Shown here: positions 46,601 to 60,107 of the stretch, piece after piece
Layout of the letters: every line of letters starts with the position of its first letter
How positions within the stretch are numbered: position 1 is the first letter of the stretch
Origin: Zygaena filipendulae
Taxonomy: Eukaryota; Arthropoda; Insecta; Lepidoptera; Zygaenidae
Assembly (NCBI GenBank): GCA_907165275.2
Contig: OU015649.1
Coordinates: 14,724,001 to 14,788,000 of the forward strand
Direction of reading: 5' to 3'
DNA length: 64,000 bases
Notes under the pieces: model-generated
Told to the model about the DNA's origin: nothing
Databases searched by the model: none
Seen by the model: only the letters and a program-made list of their open reading frames with translations
Position numbers and translations under genes: made by a program

Positions 46601-49600
46601 CCTTGACAACGTATAGTATGCAATAATTAATTCACCCGCGTTGATATCAGAGTTCGCGCGGGAATTCCAGAAATGAATCCTAGCTAGATCGATTTATGGC
46701 CCCCGAAATCCCCTGTATACAAAATTTCATGAAAATCGTTGGAGCATTCAGATTAGGGTAATTTTATCTCGGAATTCCCGAAGGATCTCCGAAATTAACG
46801 CTGGTGAAATCTCATGAAATTTTGCATGCACGTTGTCAGGGGTAAAGAAAACCTAGGGATATAGAGTACTAACTACTTTGCATCTCTGAATTCCCGCGGG
46901 ATCTCCGAAATTAACGCGGGTGAAACCGCAGGGAACAGCTAGTCTCATATATTTATATGGGATTACAAAGTTATTTGTGCAGTTGGTACATACATATAAC
47001 TGCATATATAACTTTGTAATTCCATACATTTATATGGGATTACAAAGTTATTTATGCAGTTGGTGTATCTAGAAAACTGGACCGAAATTGCAAAATATTT
47101 TAGTTTTTCCTTGATTTATACAATAAACACTAATTGTATTCTAAATTTCAAACTTCTATGTCTGCTAGAAGTGCCTTAGAGTTTTGATGATCGGTCAGTG
47201 AGTGAGTGAGTGAGTGAGTGAGTGACCTACAAAATTAAGAAACTTTGACTAGTTATAATTCTTAAACTACTGGTTCAAATCGAATGAAATTTAAATTATA
47301 CCGTCTTTATACAATACTTGCTTGTTTACTAAAAATTCAGGCTTCTAGTTTTATCCACAACGAAGTTATAGGGGGTCGAAAATGGCCTGAATTGCTTCGA
47401 GAAAAGGATAGTACGGCCGTGCCGCTTTTGTTGCTCGACTTGGCGGGGGCACTGCCGTGCCCCCAGATTAAAAAACGTTCTCTAACTCTCAATAAAGCGT
47501 TCTGTATCAATAACTTAATTTTGTGTGTTAACTTTTTATTGCTTATCTGCGTCCAAATATGCTGTAGACTCTTGATTTTGTTATCAAAAAATATTGAAAG
47601 TTAACTATCTCTGTCCACTGCTCAGTTGAATTAATTTCGAACTAATGCAATTAAAAAAATCAGTTCCAACTCAACTTTAATTTAATGTTACGAACAAACC
47701 ATTCATCAGTCGTTATCACTAATAGAGGTGTCAATAACTTTCATTATAATAAGAATCGTATTAAGGAATTTAAAAAAGATGCAAAAAAATGCAAAAAAAG
47801 AAAAACAAACTAATACTGTCTTTCTACTTTCGAAACTTTCACCCGGTGTTTTGGCATATCGACACCAAAGTATTTAATAGTACGAGTGATTAACTAGTAA
47901 TACAAGAGTTATACCTCAGAGTAAATAAGTTATACTTTACCAAAAAATTGCAGAAAATGTCACAACCAATAACAACTTAACGAGCTGTGAATTTTGCCTG
48001 CCTTTGCCTAGGGATATTAAGTTTTTACTGCGGCAATTTCTGGACGTGTTTCCGAACAGTAATATATAAAGGGTCTTTCAATAGGGACGGGTCGATGTTG
48101 GCAGCCTGTGGCGGCCATGTTGTTTTAACGTCGTCTTTCTAACCTATATTTTTTTATTCAGTTAGTAATGCCAAATCACCATGGCAAGTTACACGGTTGA
48201 GCAACACGTCCAAATGTTAAAAATGTATTACCAAAATGAGTGTTCGTTAGTGCAAACGTTACGTGCATTGCGCCCATTTTACGGCAGACGAGGTGGTCCT
48301 TCAAAGTCGACTCTCCAACGTTTGGTGGCCAAATTCGACTTATCACCTTTAGACTTTTTTTTGTGGGGTTTTCTTAAGTCGCAGGTCTATACCAATAAGC
48401 CACAATCGACCGATGCCCTTAAAGTCAACATAGCTCAGGCTATCGCTGAAATTCAACCCGAACTATATGCGGCAGAGTTGTTGAACATTGGACAACTCGA
48501 ATTCGTGCCACCGTGAGAAGCCGCGGCGGACATTTAAACGATGTGATTTTCCACACATAATGGCATATATAGCTCTTTCAAATAAAAAAAAAATCGTTAA
48601 AATCTCACACACGGCCTTTTTTATTTCATGTCAAAATCGACCCGTCCTTATTGAAAGACCCTTTATTATACTATTGGCCAGTTTATCTGTATTGGTGGTT
48701 TTGTTATTGTTACACATTCAATCATTTACAGTTTTACCAACGTACCGTCTCTGTTGGTTTTATATTATTATAATAATAATAATAAGTTTATTGGTACCAA
48801 AAACATACGTCAAGAAAACAGTTATGATTTGCATTTCAACAAGTTCATGGCAAATGCTACATATAGATACCTCTGATGCCTAAACTAGGTCTAGCCTGTA
48901 TTATAGACATCAGTGTCTTCCCTTATAACAAACAATATTATAAAGCCATTTTGGAGAAATAAAATATATATATTGACTATGAGCAATCAATCCAAGATTC
49001 GATTTCTTACAAGAAAGCTCTCCTTTTAAGACCACAAGTGAGGCTTTCAATGCCGTGCTACGTACAGTCACTTTGTAATTAATGTTACCTTACAAGTAGA
49101 TTTCGATTTTTTAGACTTTTTAGCCATTAATGATTAGTATTCAAGAGGTTCTAAAACGATCAAATGGCTAGTAGGGTTTTCAATTTAGTAAGGTTTACTA
49201 TTATACTTTTAACACTGTTTTTGCTCTTGCAAAAGTTATCAAACACTGCATGCGTTTTTAGGAATTTGATTTTTTTTAGAAATAACAATTTACAATTAAG
49301 TACCAAAAAATAATAATAGTATAAGTATTTGAATTTGTCTATAGTGTATACTTGCTCTGCCCCGCGGTTTCACCCGCGGAAATTTTGGAGTTGCTGCAGA
49401 AATTCCGGGATAAAAAGTACCCTGTGTCCTCCTCCGTATCTCTGACAACGTGTGTACAAAATTTCACGATGATCAGTTGAGCCATTAAGGCGTGAAAGGG
49501 TAACAGACAGACAGAGTTACTTTCGAATTTATAATATTAGTAGGGATTAAATGGCGTAATGGTAGTAAACAATATTGGTGGTGAAAGTATGAGATTGAGA

Positions 49601-50924
49601 TGAGAATAAAACATTGAAAACCTTCAGTTTAATTGTGTTGACTATTTTATATACGAGTATATATACTACTAGACTAAAATGCAGTCTCCAATCGTTTGAT
49701 ACAAGAATAACGTGCTCGATTGAAAGTAAAACCATTGGACTTCTTGGTCATCGCTCCGAATGTAAATAAAGAACGCGCTAAATACAATAAAAAATAAATA
49801 GACCGCACCGAATCACTTTCGGCAACTGGGTCTTGTTATTTTACAAAAATCACAGATTTATCACTCATCGAGACAATAATGATAAAGGTACCTACCTATA
49901 GTTCCTAGTTCGTGCCAAAAAGAATAATATACTCAAACGTTATTGTTTAAATTTTAGTGCACATTTTCTTACGTCATAAGTTTCTAAATTGCTGTGTGTG
50001 GAGATTTGGATCTAATTAGATTAGTACGAATATTATTTAATTTTAATAAAGAGTAGACGGAGATAATTCAAAACTATCACAACGTCTTTCACTCGCATTA
50101 CGTGAATGCTACTAGGTATTTAGATGTTTAAAATCATATTAGCGAATGGCCAGTCAAACATAGATAGAAATGATAAAATTTATTACATTTAAGGATACTT
50201 TTTATTTAATTTTTATTAAATTTACCTTTAGTGAATTTATTTTTGCTATAGACAAAATGACGAAAAACACGCACGTTAAGATCGTCTTCACATTAAGAGC
50301 ACACTCTGTAGCAGCTCACTGTGAGCTATCACTTAGCGTTTGCAGCTAAACGATCGCCGACTCGTTCACTAAGCGACTGATTTGTAGTAAAAATACGAGC
50401 GCAAATTCATCCAGTTGCCACAGACGACGCCGATTTTGAGAATAATAATATGAGCGGCTCAGAAGCGGTCGGCAGAAAGAACTTTGCTCACTGATCTGAA
50501 CTTAGTGTGAACACGCCCTAAAACCTTGCTCTAAGGTTGTTGACGAGTGAAAGCCGTATCGAAAACACGCGTGTCACGTTTTTCGTTATTTCAGTCACTT
50601 TTCAGCATCTATTTTGGACCCTGAGCAGGAAACTGACTTTCAAGAGAGCCATGTTTTAACTTGGGGAACAATCTAACATTGTCATTGGCGTTTCGCCATA
50701 ATTGAAGAAGTAGATGAAGAGATTGTTATTATTATGAAACATTGTCATTGGCAAATTATAATTATAGACGCCATTATTAAAGAAGAAGAAGAAGTATAAT
50801 ATATTTTACCTCCTGGTCTAACCCGCTGTCATCGTCATCTATGCCAGCGTCTGGAACTTTACTGTCCTCCTCTTCAGACGCAAGCGCTGCGCCCAAGACC
50901 AGCACGCCTATAAGAATACACCAC
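40700..50924 (-). CDS. Secreted single chitin-binding-domain protein (CPAP1-like), first coding exon missing
   Basis: Five exons join at phase 0: 50810-50924, 43439-43663, 42702-42944, 41569-41775, 40700-40852. The first one found encodes a signal peptide core (WCILIGVLVLGAALAS) followed by an acidic stretch. It begins one base into a codon, so a tiny upstream exon must supply the ATG; I could not locate it. A Gln/Pro-rich linker precedes one type-2 chitin-binding (peritrophin-A) domain whose six cysteines are spaced C-x14-C-x5-C-x9-C-x12-C-x8-C, including CEVFHYC and CPDGFTFHQ. An Asp/Glu-rich segment and a Gln/Pro/Arg tail follow. One such domain in a secreted protein fits the cuticular CPAP1 group, which binds chitin in cuticle. 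Intron 43664-50809 is 7.1 kb and full of repeats. Confidence 0.85.
41243..41537. repeat. Family S copy (+) followed by a reversed fragment
   Basis: Plus copy from tagttgtgccccgcggcttc, ending near 41463 after a (CCAT)n stretch. A reversed end follows at 41466-41537 (cgcgggggacagcttgt). Confidence 0.6.
42450..42630 (+). repeat. Family S repeat lacking its head
   Basis: From acgcgttaattccaaagttc to cataacaaacaaacaaac. Confidence 0.55.
44436..44575. repeat. GC-rich palindrome with (GGC)n arms
   Basis: gcaaaaacaaatggtagaca and the inner aggccacagct are inverted at 44517-44575 around a 12-base loop. The outer arms are ggcggcggc repeats facing ccgccgccgc. Stem about 60 bp. Confidence 0.7.
45693..46267. 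mobile_element. Large foldback element, 575 bp, near-perfect inverted arms
   Basis: Two arms of about 270 bases are almost perfectly complementary, from atcccatcaaaaacaaactt at the left to its inverse at the right, around a loop of about 20-30 AT-rich bases. No ORF. The near-identity of the arms points to recent origin or a hairpin-mediated mechanism. Confidence 0.85.
46508..46935. repeat. Cluster of family S fragments in both orientations
   Basis: Plus fragment at 46508-46625, then reversed pieces to 46935 ending aaccgcagggaacagctagt. Confidence 0.55.
46950..47070 (+). repeat. ~70-bp direct repeat
   Basis: tatatgggattacaaagtta followed by gcagttggt occurs twice, near 46957 and 47031. Confidence 0.5.
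47197..47225 (+). repeat. (AGTG)n microsatellite
   Basis: About seven gtga units in a row. Confidence 0.7.
48069..48663 (+). mobile_element. Non-autonomous mariner/Tc1-type element, 595 bp
   Basis: Terminal inverted repeats of about 27 bp: aagggtctttcaatagggac at the left, inverted at 48637-48663. TA flanks each end (48067-48068, 48664-48665), the target duplication typical of this superfamily. An internally deleted transposase ORF lies inside. Confidence 0.85.
48181..48516 (+). pseudogene. Transposase fusion ORF, DNA-binding end joined to C-terminal end (111 aa)
   Basis: The N-terminal 50 residues (starting MASYTVEQHVQMLKMYYQ) match the helix-turn-helix start of mariner/Tc1-like insect transposases. 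They then join abruptly at KFDLSPLDFFLWGFLKSQVY, a C-terminal piece of the catalytic domain, so most of the DDE core is gone. The frame stays open to a natural stop. It cannot be an active transposase, but could bind the element's ends if expressed. More likely a relic. Confidence 0.75.
49348..49548 (+). repeat. Family S repeat, near full length
   Basis: From ttgctctgccccgcggtttc to ataatattagtagggatt. Confidence 0.65.
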
Positions 50925-51409
50925 CTAAAACAAACATAAAACAAACATTAAGTTACTTGCCCCACATTGTATTAACAGAAGCATAGTAATTGAACAACTG
51001 TCTTAAACCGAAAAGCTGAGCGCACGTTGCGTAATGGTCTCTGTAGTGGACGTGCGTATGCGTAGACTACGGTGGCCATCAGGGGCGGTATTCCGTACGT
51101 GTTTTGACGGGGTATAAATAAATGATGCTCCCAAGTCTATTGTACTTTTAAGTTTTACCCAGCTTCTTATTTTAGCTGATCTAGTTGGCTATACATCCAA
51201 ATTAATCTAATTAATGTGAATGTGAGTTCGTTCGTTACACTTTCACGCCTTAGATATTCAACGTAAGGAGTACAGTGGGTACTTTTTATCCAGAAAAAAG
51301 TAGGTACATACTATTTCCCAAGGTATAGAAAATTGATTGAAAATATGTGAAATGCTGTTACTACGAAATTACAAAAAGACACTTCAATTTATTTATACCT
51401 ATGTATATA

Positions 51410-51620
51410 CTAGCCATTCCCACGATACCACTGGGAATTTCCCAGTGGTATCGCCAGCGTTAATTTCGGAGTTCCCGTAGGAATTCCGTATAAAAGTACC
51501 CTATGTCATTGTTTCCGTCACTCAGACAACGTCTATTTGCAAAATTTCCTGATGATCGGTAGAGTAGTTAACTCGTGAAAAGGTAGCAGATAGAAAGAGT
51601 TTCGCATTTCTAATATTAAT
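51410..51620 (+). repeat. Family S repeat with internal hairpin
   Basis: The head contains a perfect short palindrome, cgataccactgggaatttcc inverted immediately after. The tail ends ttctaatattaataatatgg. Confidence 0.55.
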
Positions 51621-54600
51621 AATATGGAGTAAACAATATACTTTTTGTTTTGCATTTATTAAAAATACGATCCGAATAAGGCGTCAGGGCCATTGCGTAA
51701 TATAATTGATGCTGAGCCGAGCTCCACGGCTGATTTAATTCGATGACAACGGAACTCGTTTACAGTTTTGCATCGTTATTATGTCCACGCACTTTAATAA
51801 TGGTGTAAGTAAGAGTGGAGTGAGAAACGAGTTCTTTTACTCATCTTGCGAAACCTCGGTCGAATTTCTTGTTACTTTTTTGTAAGAGTATGTGTTATAA
51901 CGAAATAATATGTGAAATAAGTAACCGAACATGTTTGTAACATAAAGCCTGTTATGTAAACATAATATTCAACATTTAATTATGGCCATGTAGAATGTAC
52001 CTATTAATGAGATAAAATCTAAACTAATTTACAATCTGTACAAACTTTACTAAAACTGAGTTCATGTCAAATAACAGGCCTGAATCCAGGACGTGAGAGA
52101 TGTTTACCTATTAGAGGAAAAATAATAGTAAAATTAATGTTGCCAGTGACATGAAGGGTTACCTGCACCAATGTTTTTTTAATGGTTATCAGGTTACAAG
52201 TCTGACCACTTTGACCACAGCTTATTCGAAATTCAGTGTTATCCAAGAGTCCAAGGGTAATCCTTAAGGATCTAAATAAAAAAGTAACTAGATAACCTGA
52301 AATCATTATTAGCGTTTCTATGCATGTCGGAGTTTAAACATTAGTTTGGCTATTTTAAACAACGAGTCCTTTAGCATTATGATATAATTATATCTAGAGA
52401 TAAGTGACATATAGATTGTGATTTATAGTTATATATAGAGTTATTTCATCAAAATTAGCGCTTTATATTAATTTGTCCGCCCTTTTTGATTTTTTTTTAA
52501 GGGCTAAATGCGTCGGTTGTACCTTGAGATTTTGTTTAATCCTAATTATCATTGACTCACTAAGTCACAACACCAATGGTGAATACTAATTACGTCATGT
52601 ATCAGCTTGATATGGTAGCTAAATAACACTCGCACATGTCGGGTGTGGTCGGCGGCCGGTCACTTGCGGTATTCACACATGGCCTGATTGCGATTGAACC
52701 GAAAGGGAAATTGTTACAAGTGTTACATGACGTTCTGTCTGACAGTAAACATACAAAGATTCAATTTGCATACCAGTAATTACTAGCGTTTGTAAGTGTA
52801 ACATGATTACTTTTATACTTTTTTCCTTTTTTGTTGTCCTTGTGTGCATTAATTGTTAAATAAATAAATAAATAAAATACTATTTATATTATAAGTTTTT
52901 TTTAGGAAACGTATTTATATTAATCATATTATAATAAACATTAGGAAAACACATAATAATTTTATATTGTATATAAATTGATTGTTTATATTGTAAATAG
53001 CAATCATTTCTATTTCCTTATTTACCAATAATATTATTAATTTATTTAACAATAATATTTTTTTATTTATTCAAAAAAACTGGTTTCCAAACATGTGTAG
53101 CGCGTTGATGTCTTTTGTATGAAAGTTAATGAGATGACCAATAATAATTCATGTATTCGTATCGAATGAATTCTTTCCTTCTTCCTTCGTTTAACATGAT
53201 TAGCAATGGTAATCATGCAAATATGTTTTAAATAAAGCTATGTATCTAGATTTCTTAACAAATTATGTCCCCATCGCGGATAATGTGGTCGATTTCACAG
53301 ATCCAAGACTTTCGAGAGCCGCGTCACTTAGGCCGTACAAACTGGAGTGCTATTAAACATTTCAAATGCTTTCTCCATCGGAACCATCGACTCGTGAAAT
53401 GGAAACTTGCGTATTTTTAACCTGACAATACCTGTTGTTTTGTCACTTTTGATCCAACCTGTGTATAACTTTTTATAACTTGTCATAAGACATTTTTCCA
53501 CGGCTGTTGATCTGTAACGAAACTAGGTTTCATTTTTTTTTTATTACAAAATAAGCAATTGCCAATATCATTTTACTCGTGTTAATAACTTGAAATAATT
53601 CTGTTCCCATTTAATAAAAGTAGGTACAAGACAAAGAAAAATAAATAAATATCACTGTACATTCTAACAAAATATCCGATATTCGTAAACTATTAAAGTA
53701 GTAATAATATTTCTCATTGAACTCTATCTAGGGATAATCACGCTTTGACACACATGAAAAGATTTTTCCCTTGAAAATAATCGTAACGATTACCGTTACC
53801 AGCTCAAGCAACAAGGTGTGACACAACCGATGCGCCCGCGCATCGCGTCACCTTTTGTTTACCGTCCCGAGTGACAACCCCGCAATTGTTGCTCCTTTGC
53901 AAGTGCGGTCTCCGCTTCATTGTCAGGCATAACGCAACGTTTAGCCAACAAACGTCATTAACATAACACTGACATCTTACAACTTGATAATTGAAACAGT
54001 ATAATTTCACAATACCGAGCTACCTACTCTTTAAAAAATTAACCGTAGGAAAGCAAAATATGACAACTTTGATTATTTTCCTTGTGTGTATGTATGTATG
54101 TACCAGTTTATAATTGTAAAGAAGCTGTCAAAATATAAAGCAATCATGTAAAAATCATGTTAAAACTACTGAACAGATTTGATTGAAACTTGATAAGTAA
54201 ATTAGTAAATGATGTCTTGACTTAACATTTAGTAAAATACTTAAATTCTAGTATAAGTCATTGCAAGGGAGATCTAAGAATGGGTCATTTTTATCACCAT
54301 CTGGCCATAGTTCAGCGAGCTATTCATGTAAAATTGTGTCATAGACATTCTTTCATCTGTCGAACGGCTATATTTTAAGTTTAATACAGATTGAAATGAC
54401 TGTGGCAGATTTTTTTACGATTTTTATTCACATGAAAGATATTACCAGAACCTTGAATGTTTACATAAATAAAAATTTAAGATGAATTAAATTTTAATAT
54501 TTTCCGGAAGATCAATATAAAACATGTAAATACATGTTGATGTGGTGATGTGGTGTGTGGTGATGAAGTTAATAAAGATCATTATTTTCAAGTTTATCTA

Positions 54601-54965
54601 CTTGTCAACAAAAAATGTGACCAGTTTAATTTAAAAAATAAATGTATCCGATGCTCTAATTCCCACGCAGAGAGTGAAAACAATAAATACGCAGAGTGGA
54701 TGATTTTGGCGCCACTGGTTTACTCATCTGCTTGAAATGTTATCTACCTACTTGACGTGTTGGCCTAATGCCATAAAAGTCAAATCATAGCTTTATCTCA
54801 TTCCTTTAAAATTAATAAATATAACATTTTCTAACTGATTCATCAAAGCCAAGGCTTCTATTTTAATTGTAAATAAAAAAATAAAAACAATAAAAATGGT
54901 CATCATGCCTAAAGTTACTTGTTTACGTTTTTTCAATTAATTTATATTTTACTAGCTGTGCCCCG

Positions 54966-55027
54966 GGCATTAAGTCCGCCTTTTGTACATAAATGTGCAA
55001 TAAAGTTCTTTAAATAAATAAATAAAT
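54966..55027 (+). repeat. LINE 3' tail with (AAAT)n end, joined to a family S head
   Basis: gggcattaagtccgcctttt then gtgcaataaagttc and aaataaataaata. It directly follows ctagctgtgcccc of a family S head at 54953. Confidence 0.45.
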
Positions 55028-55316
55028 AGTGGTTTTCGAAATTCAGGTATAAAAAAAGTATCTTGTACCACTTCCCGGCGCTCTAATTCTCTGTGCAAAA
55101 ATAACATCGAAATATTAAGATTACGTATAAGTAAGACAAACAAATATAGGTACATTCGCGTTTAAATATTTTGCCCGTGGCGCGGTTCAATTGTCCGGTC
55201 AACCGGACTACGGTAAAAGGGCTGTGTAGAGGCTCATTCTGCAAAGTGTAAATACAGCTTTAATACTCGTATTCACATCAACAAAAAAAACTAGAAATCA
55301 AAGTTCTTACTGCCTT

Positions 55317-55490
55317 CAGTGCTCAGCGTTCCTAGCACCTGTAGCGTCTCAACAAGTTCTCGCTCGATTCTCCAACGCAGGAGACTTACGCAACTGCAGA
55401 AAGTGAAACCCGACGAGATAGGTCTAATGTCTCATCGGCACGAGACCACCACGGTAGCTTGTTGGAACATTTTTATTTATAATCGAGATT
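55317..55490 (-). other. Possible untranslated first exon of the chitin-binding gene
   Basis: On the minus strand a tatatataaaga box (about 55508-55526) lies some 30 bases upstream of a GC-richer stretch that ends in a good donor (GGCA|GTAAGA). It has no ATG in a usable frame, so another small coding exon would still be needed. Weak. Confidence 0.2.
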
Positions 55491-55577
55491 TGGTGTATTT
55501 CGCTATACATATCTTTATATATATAGAGTGAGTAGGTTAAAGTGTTCAGAGTAACACGAAGTTGTGTGTTACCTATA

Positions 55578-55965
55578 TCCTTACTAATATTATAAATGCG
55601 AAAGTTTGTATGTATGGATGGATGTTTGTTACTCTTTCACGCAAAAACTCCTCTATGGATTTAAATGAAACTTTACAATAATATAGCTTATACATCAGAT
55701 TAACACATAGGGTACTTTTATCCCGGAATTCCCGCGGGAACTCTGAAATTAACGCGGGTGAAACCGCGGGTCACAACTATTAACTATACATATTTACCCT
55801 TGTTAATTTCGGAGTTCTTGGGTGAATTTTACGCTGAAAATACACTATGTTCTTTTTCAGTACCCCTGACAACGTGTTTGCAAAATTTAATGGTGATAGG
55901 TTAAGTAGTTAAGGCGTGAAAGCATAACAAACCAACAAACTCGTATTGCTAGTATAATATTACTA
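55578..55965. repeat. Family S copies facing each other
   Basis: A well-preserved reversed copy at 55578-55783 (ending aaccgcgggtcacaactatt) followed by a plus copy at 55790-55965. Confidence 0.65.
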
Positions 55966-56999
55966 TATTTATCGAGGTAAACACGAATTCAATGAATACT
56001 ACAAATACTACAATAATTAAAATAATAACATAATTTAAGTGTAATGTATAACTGTGGTCTTTTCATAAAATGTTAATTTGTTAATGAGAAAAAAAAACTG
56101 TATCTAAAATACGTATTGTCTTTGACGCTACACTTTGTTGGAGTAGATACAGTCTTCAATTCCGGGGCCATAATTCGCTTTACTTTTTTTATATCTTATC
56201 TACCTTTAGTTGCGTAACGTGCAACATATTGCACAAGAACTTTAGCTAATTTATGAATCAACACTATCTAGTTATTATCTACATAGATCAGCTAGACACA
56301 TGGGTACATAAAGTTGCAGTCGTAACGGATTCGGAGCTAAGCGAGTGGAACGCATAACACTTTGTTTATGGTCTGTATGTATATACAGGTTCAAATTTTA
56401 AAGTAAAAATCAAATCTCAAAGCTGTTAATCTATTGAGTGTGTCCTTAGTACTCAGTAGAGATTTGATTTGACGGAACCCGACGTCAGTATAAATACGTA
56501 AATAGTAGACATTATATCACAAATTGGAATTGGAAAAACTAAATGTTTATGAAACAAATAAAATCTATATGATTATTCGTCAAAATACAATATTATAATT
56601 CATTGAGGAAGTTTTATATAGAGATAATACAGATCGAGGTTGGTATACCTATATAATTTTTTAACCAACTTTGAAAATGGAGGAGGTTGTCAATTCGACG
56701 CGTACCTATGGCTTTTAAATATTATTGTCTTACCATTATTGCCTCTAATAATAATAATTAATTATTAAATAAGTACCTTGACCTTATGTAAATTAAGTAA
56801 GTACCTTGACTGACTGACTCACAAACAACGCACAGCCCAAACCGCTTCGTCTAGATTCTAGAAGGCTAGAAGCCTGTAATTTTGTGAATTGAATACAAGA
56901 TCACCTTTTATGGTAAGTACTAAAACCGATTTTTGAGTATTCAACCCCTAAATAAGTGAAATGAAACGCGGCTAAAACTGAGGACATATCCGTACTATA

Positions 57000-57168
57000 A
57001 TAAAATTATAAAGAGGTAAAGTTGGATTTACTGAACAGATGTTGAAATTTTTTTCATTTATAGGAAGCTACGGTAGTCCTGAGTGACATAGGGTACTTTT
57101 TATTCTAAAATTCCCACGGCAACTCCGAAATTGCCACGGGTGGAACTGCGGCGGAACAGCTAGTAGTT
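57000..57168 (-). repeat. Family S variant copy
   Basis: Reversed; contains taggaagctacggtagtcct, as in 2262-2410, and ends ggaacagctagtag. Confidence 0.55.
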
Positions 57169-57454
57169 TCTAAGGTACCTACTGCACATGGTACCTAAAT
57201 ATTTCAACGCGCTGACACACCTAGATATTTTATGTACCGTCAGAAGTTAATGTTACGCACGTGTACCCATGTGTGTATGATTCAATAGATTTTGTAAGAT
57301 ATAAAATTAATAGTTGATAATAAATGCCGTATATCATTGAGCTTTGCTTTTAGATATTATTAACGTTAGCACGACAGTAGAGCTGATCTATGGCTTACAT
57401 GTATTTATTGTAGTTTGCTTTCATAGTGTAAAACAACGAATTTTCATTTTTCAC

Positions 57455-57855
57455 GAATAGATAGAGTGATTCATGAGCAAGGTTTAAATCTATATTTTAT
57501 TCTAGAATTCCCGCGGGAACTCCAAAATTACTACAGGTGAAACCGTGGGGGACAGCTATAGTATTTTAATGAATTGTCATAATACATATTATATATACCA
57601 TCGGACCCGATAGTAAAACAATCGCGAACCGAAGGGAATCATAACTATCCTTAAATGCGTGAGATTGTTTGTTTGTTTGTTACTTGTTGCTTGATACTAT
57701 TTTGTTAGTACAATCTACTCTACTGATCATCATGAAATTTTGCATTCACGTTGTTAGGGGTGCAGAAAAGAACATAGGGTAGGTACTTTTTATCTCGCGT
57801 TTCCCGCGGAAACTGCAATATTAACGCGGGGGAAACCACGGAAAAAGGATAGTAG
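57455..57855 (-). repeat. Two reversed family S copies
   Basis: 57455-57562 (partial, gggggacagctatagt) and 57655-57855 (near full length). Confidence 0.55.
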
Positions 57856-58004
57856 AATATAACATTATTACGTACCTCAATTAGATAGTTCATTGTGAGC
57901 TGTGATCGTAAGGAGGTCCAAGATTAGATACGTTAAGATTACTTGCGGAAAAGCTGTTGTTATAAGACATCTAAAAATCTAGATATAATAATCTTATCTT
58001 ATCT

Positions 58005-58238
58005 TAATATACATATATAAATCACGTGTCACGTTGTTTGTCCGCGATGGAGTCCGAAACTACTGAACGGATTTTGATAAAATTTTGCAACCATTTATAA
58101 TATGGTCCAACTTAAAAGATAGGATAGTTTTTATCCCGGAATTCCCTCAGGAACTGAAGGACATAGAGTAATTTTTTCCCGCAACCTCCGCGGGAACTCC
58201 GAAATTACCGCGGATGAAATCGCGGGAGACAGCTATAA
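58005..58238 (-). repeat. Family S variant copy, near full length
   Basis: Reversed; carries gtccgcgatggagtccgaaa and the cgcgggagacagctat end. Confidence 0.6.
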
Positions 58239-60107
58239 TCTATAAAATAAATAATAATTAGGGAAGATCAGCAAATTATTCAGTTTCTATACCTAAGCCC
58301 TCCCCTCTCCCTAAGTTAAACTCCTCGAAGGTTGAATCATGTTATTGCCTCAGCTGGTACAGGTTTGCATTTTATTAATCACCAGATTAAAGGTGATATA
58401 TCTGGTGAACAAACCGCTGACAGATCGTGCAACGAGTCGCGTGTCATTCGTGTCAAGTGGTGTCAATTGTCAAAGTTATAAAGATATCGATCTATTACAG
58501 AGGTCATTTCGGACACAATGGGTTACCATTCGTTAGATTAAGGCTCGTAAGCTCATATATTGATCGAATGTAGGTAGCTTTTATTGGGCGATCACGATTC
58601 TAATTTAATGTGCAGGTATTCACTTCGCAATAATTGGTTGATAGATCATTCATTCATAGCGTTCAAACACATAGGTACCACTCAGGCTTTAGGATTCGGT
58701 GTTTTGCACAAGAGTCAAAACTATGTAAATTGTTCATAAACTTTCAAAAACTACAAAATACGAAGTGATGAAATCATATGGATAATTTTAAGTATTTCAA
58801 ATGTAAAAAAACAACAACGTATCGACAAGTTTAAATAAAGTGCAGCCCAAATTTAAAAACTTCGAAACCGTTAAAAGTTGCATCTCAAACTAATGTAATA
58901 AGTGTTCAAAATGAAGATTTATTTCCTATTGAAAATGATTATACTTAAAGGAAAGTGCCTTTAAATATACTAAGTATGTTGCCTCGATCTATACTTACAT
59001 CTTTATTGTTTTTTTTTTGTTGTGTCAGCGATTTCAATTTTTGTGTATTACCATTAAAACTTCAGGCCCGAAACACAATCCTTACTTTTTCTGCACTTTT
59101 TTGGTACCAAACTGACCCCTCGTGTTATTCTAAAGTAATTTATCTTTTATTGAGATATTGATATGTGCGCATCATCAAGGTCTATTACGGCAAATTTTAA
59201 GGTTCTACGTCACTTAGTTTTCAAGAAAAACTACTGTTAGACGCACGAACCAATATCGGAGTGAGCTTCCCGGGGTCCTCTATTTGTGCCCTTATACCAT
59301 TCGTAAGACAAAACTTTGGCGGTTTAAAAAAAAAACATTGCATTGCAACGCTTGCAACATAAAATAATTCCTAGCAATGAAAATTAAATATATAATCTTA
59401 TATATGATAGTAGATGTACCTACAAAAAATTGTTTATAAAAAATACTAATCGGTCTATGCGGAACAATGAAACGGCGTATAAAAGTAATTACTTGTGAAT
59501 AGTTACATAGGTATTTGCATATTTCTCTGAATTTTTTCCGTAAAATGTTACATGAATTTAAATTATACTTATTTGTAACGACTTAACGGCCGTTGACTTA
59601 CAATTATTATTGAGTAATTCGTTACGTCTTGGGAATTCGTTTCCTAAAACGTTTGTTATAATTTTTTTAATTAGTTACTTTTCTTACGAAAAAACACGAC
59701 GTAAATAAATAAAGATGGTACCTTCCTAGTTAATTGTTTTAACGACTGTTACAGAACGTTTTATGCTTGTTATAAAACTTTTCTTTCAATTAATTACCTA
59801 TGTAGTATTTTGCCAACATTTGTTTTTTGCTCATGTTGTATCAAACGCAACGAATCTTATTTATTTAAGTAAAACCAATTTTATACCTTTTAAGCTTTTT
59901 AAAGAAAAAGTTTTTAAAAAATTTGAATTTTTACAGAGTTTCTAGTGGAATAATTCAGAAAAAATCAGGTTATTGCTTATGTTTACAAATAGCTAAAATT
60001 AAGAAAATATATTTTCATAAAAAAAGTACATTCGTATTATATAAATGTCCAAGTTTTAATACTATTATTATCCTACTATATAGTAGGTAGGTAGTAGTAT
60101 ATTATCC

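Larger units (their letters stand above)
43664..50809. other. Large intron of the chitin-binding gene
   Basis: No exon seen in 7.1 kb. It contains the GC-rich palindrome at 44436-44575, the foldback at 45693-46267, family S copies, and the mariner/Tc1 derivative at 48069-48663. Confidence 0.6.
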
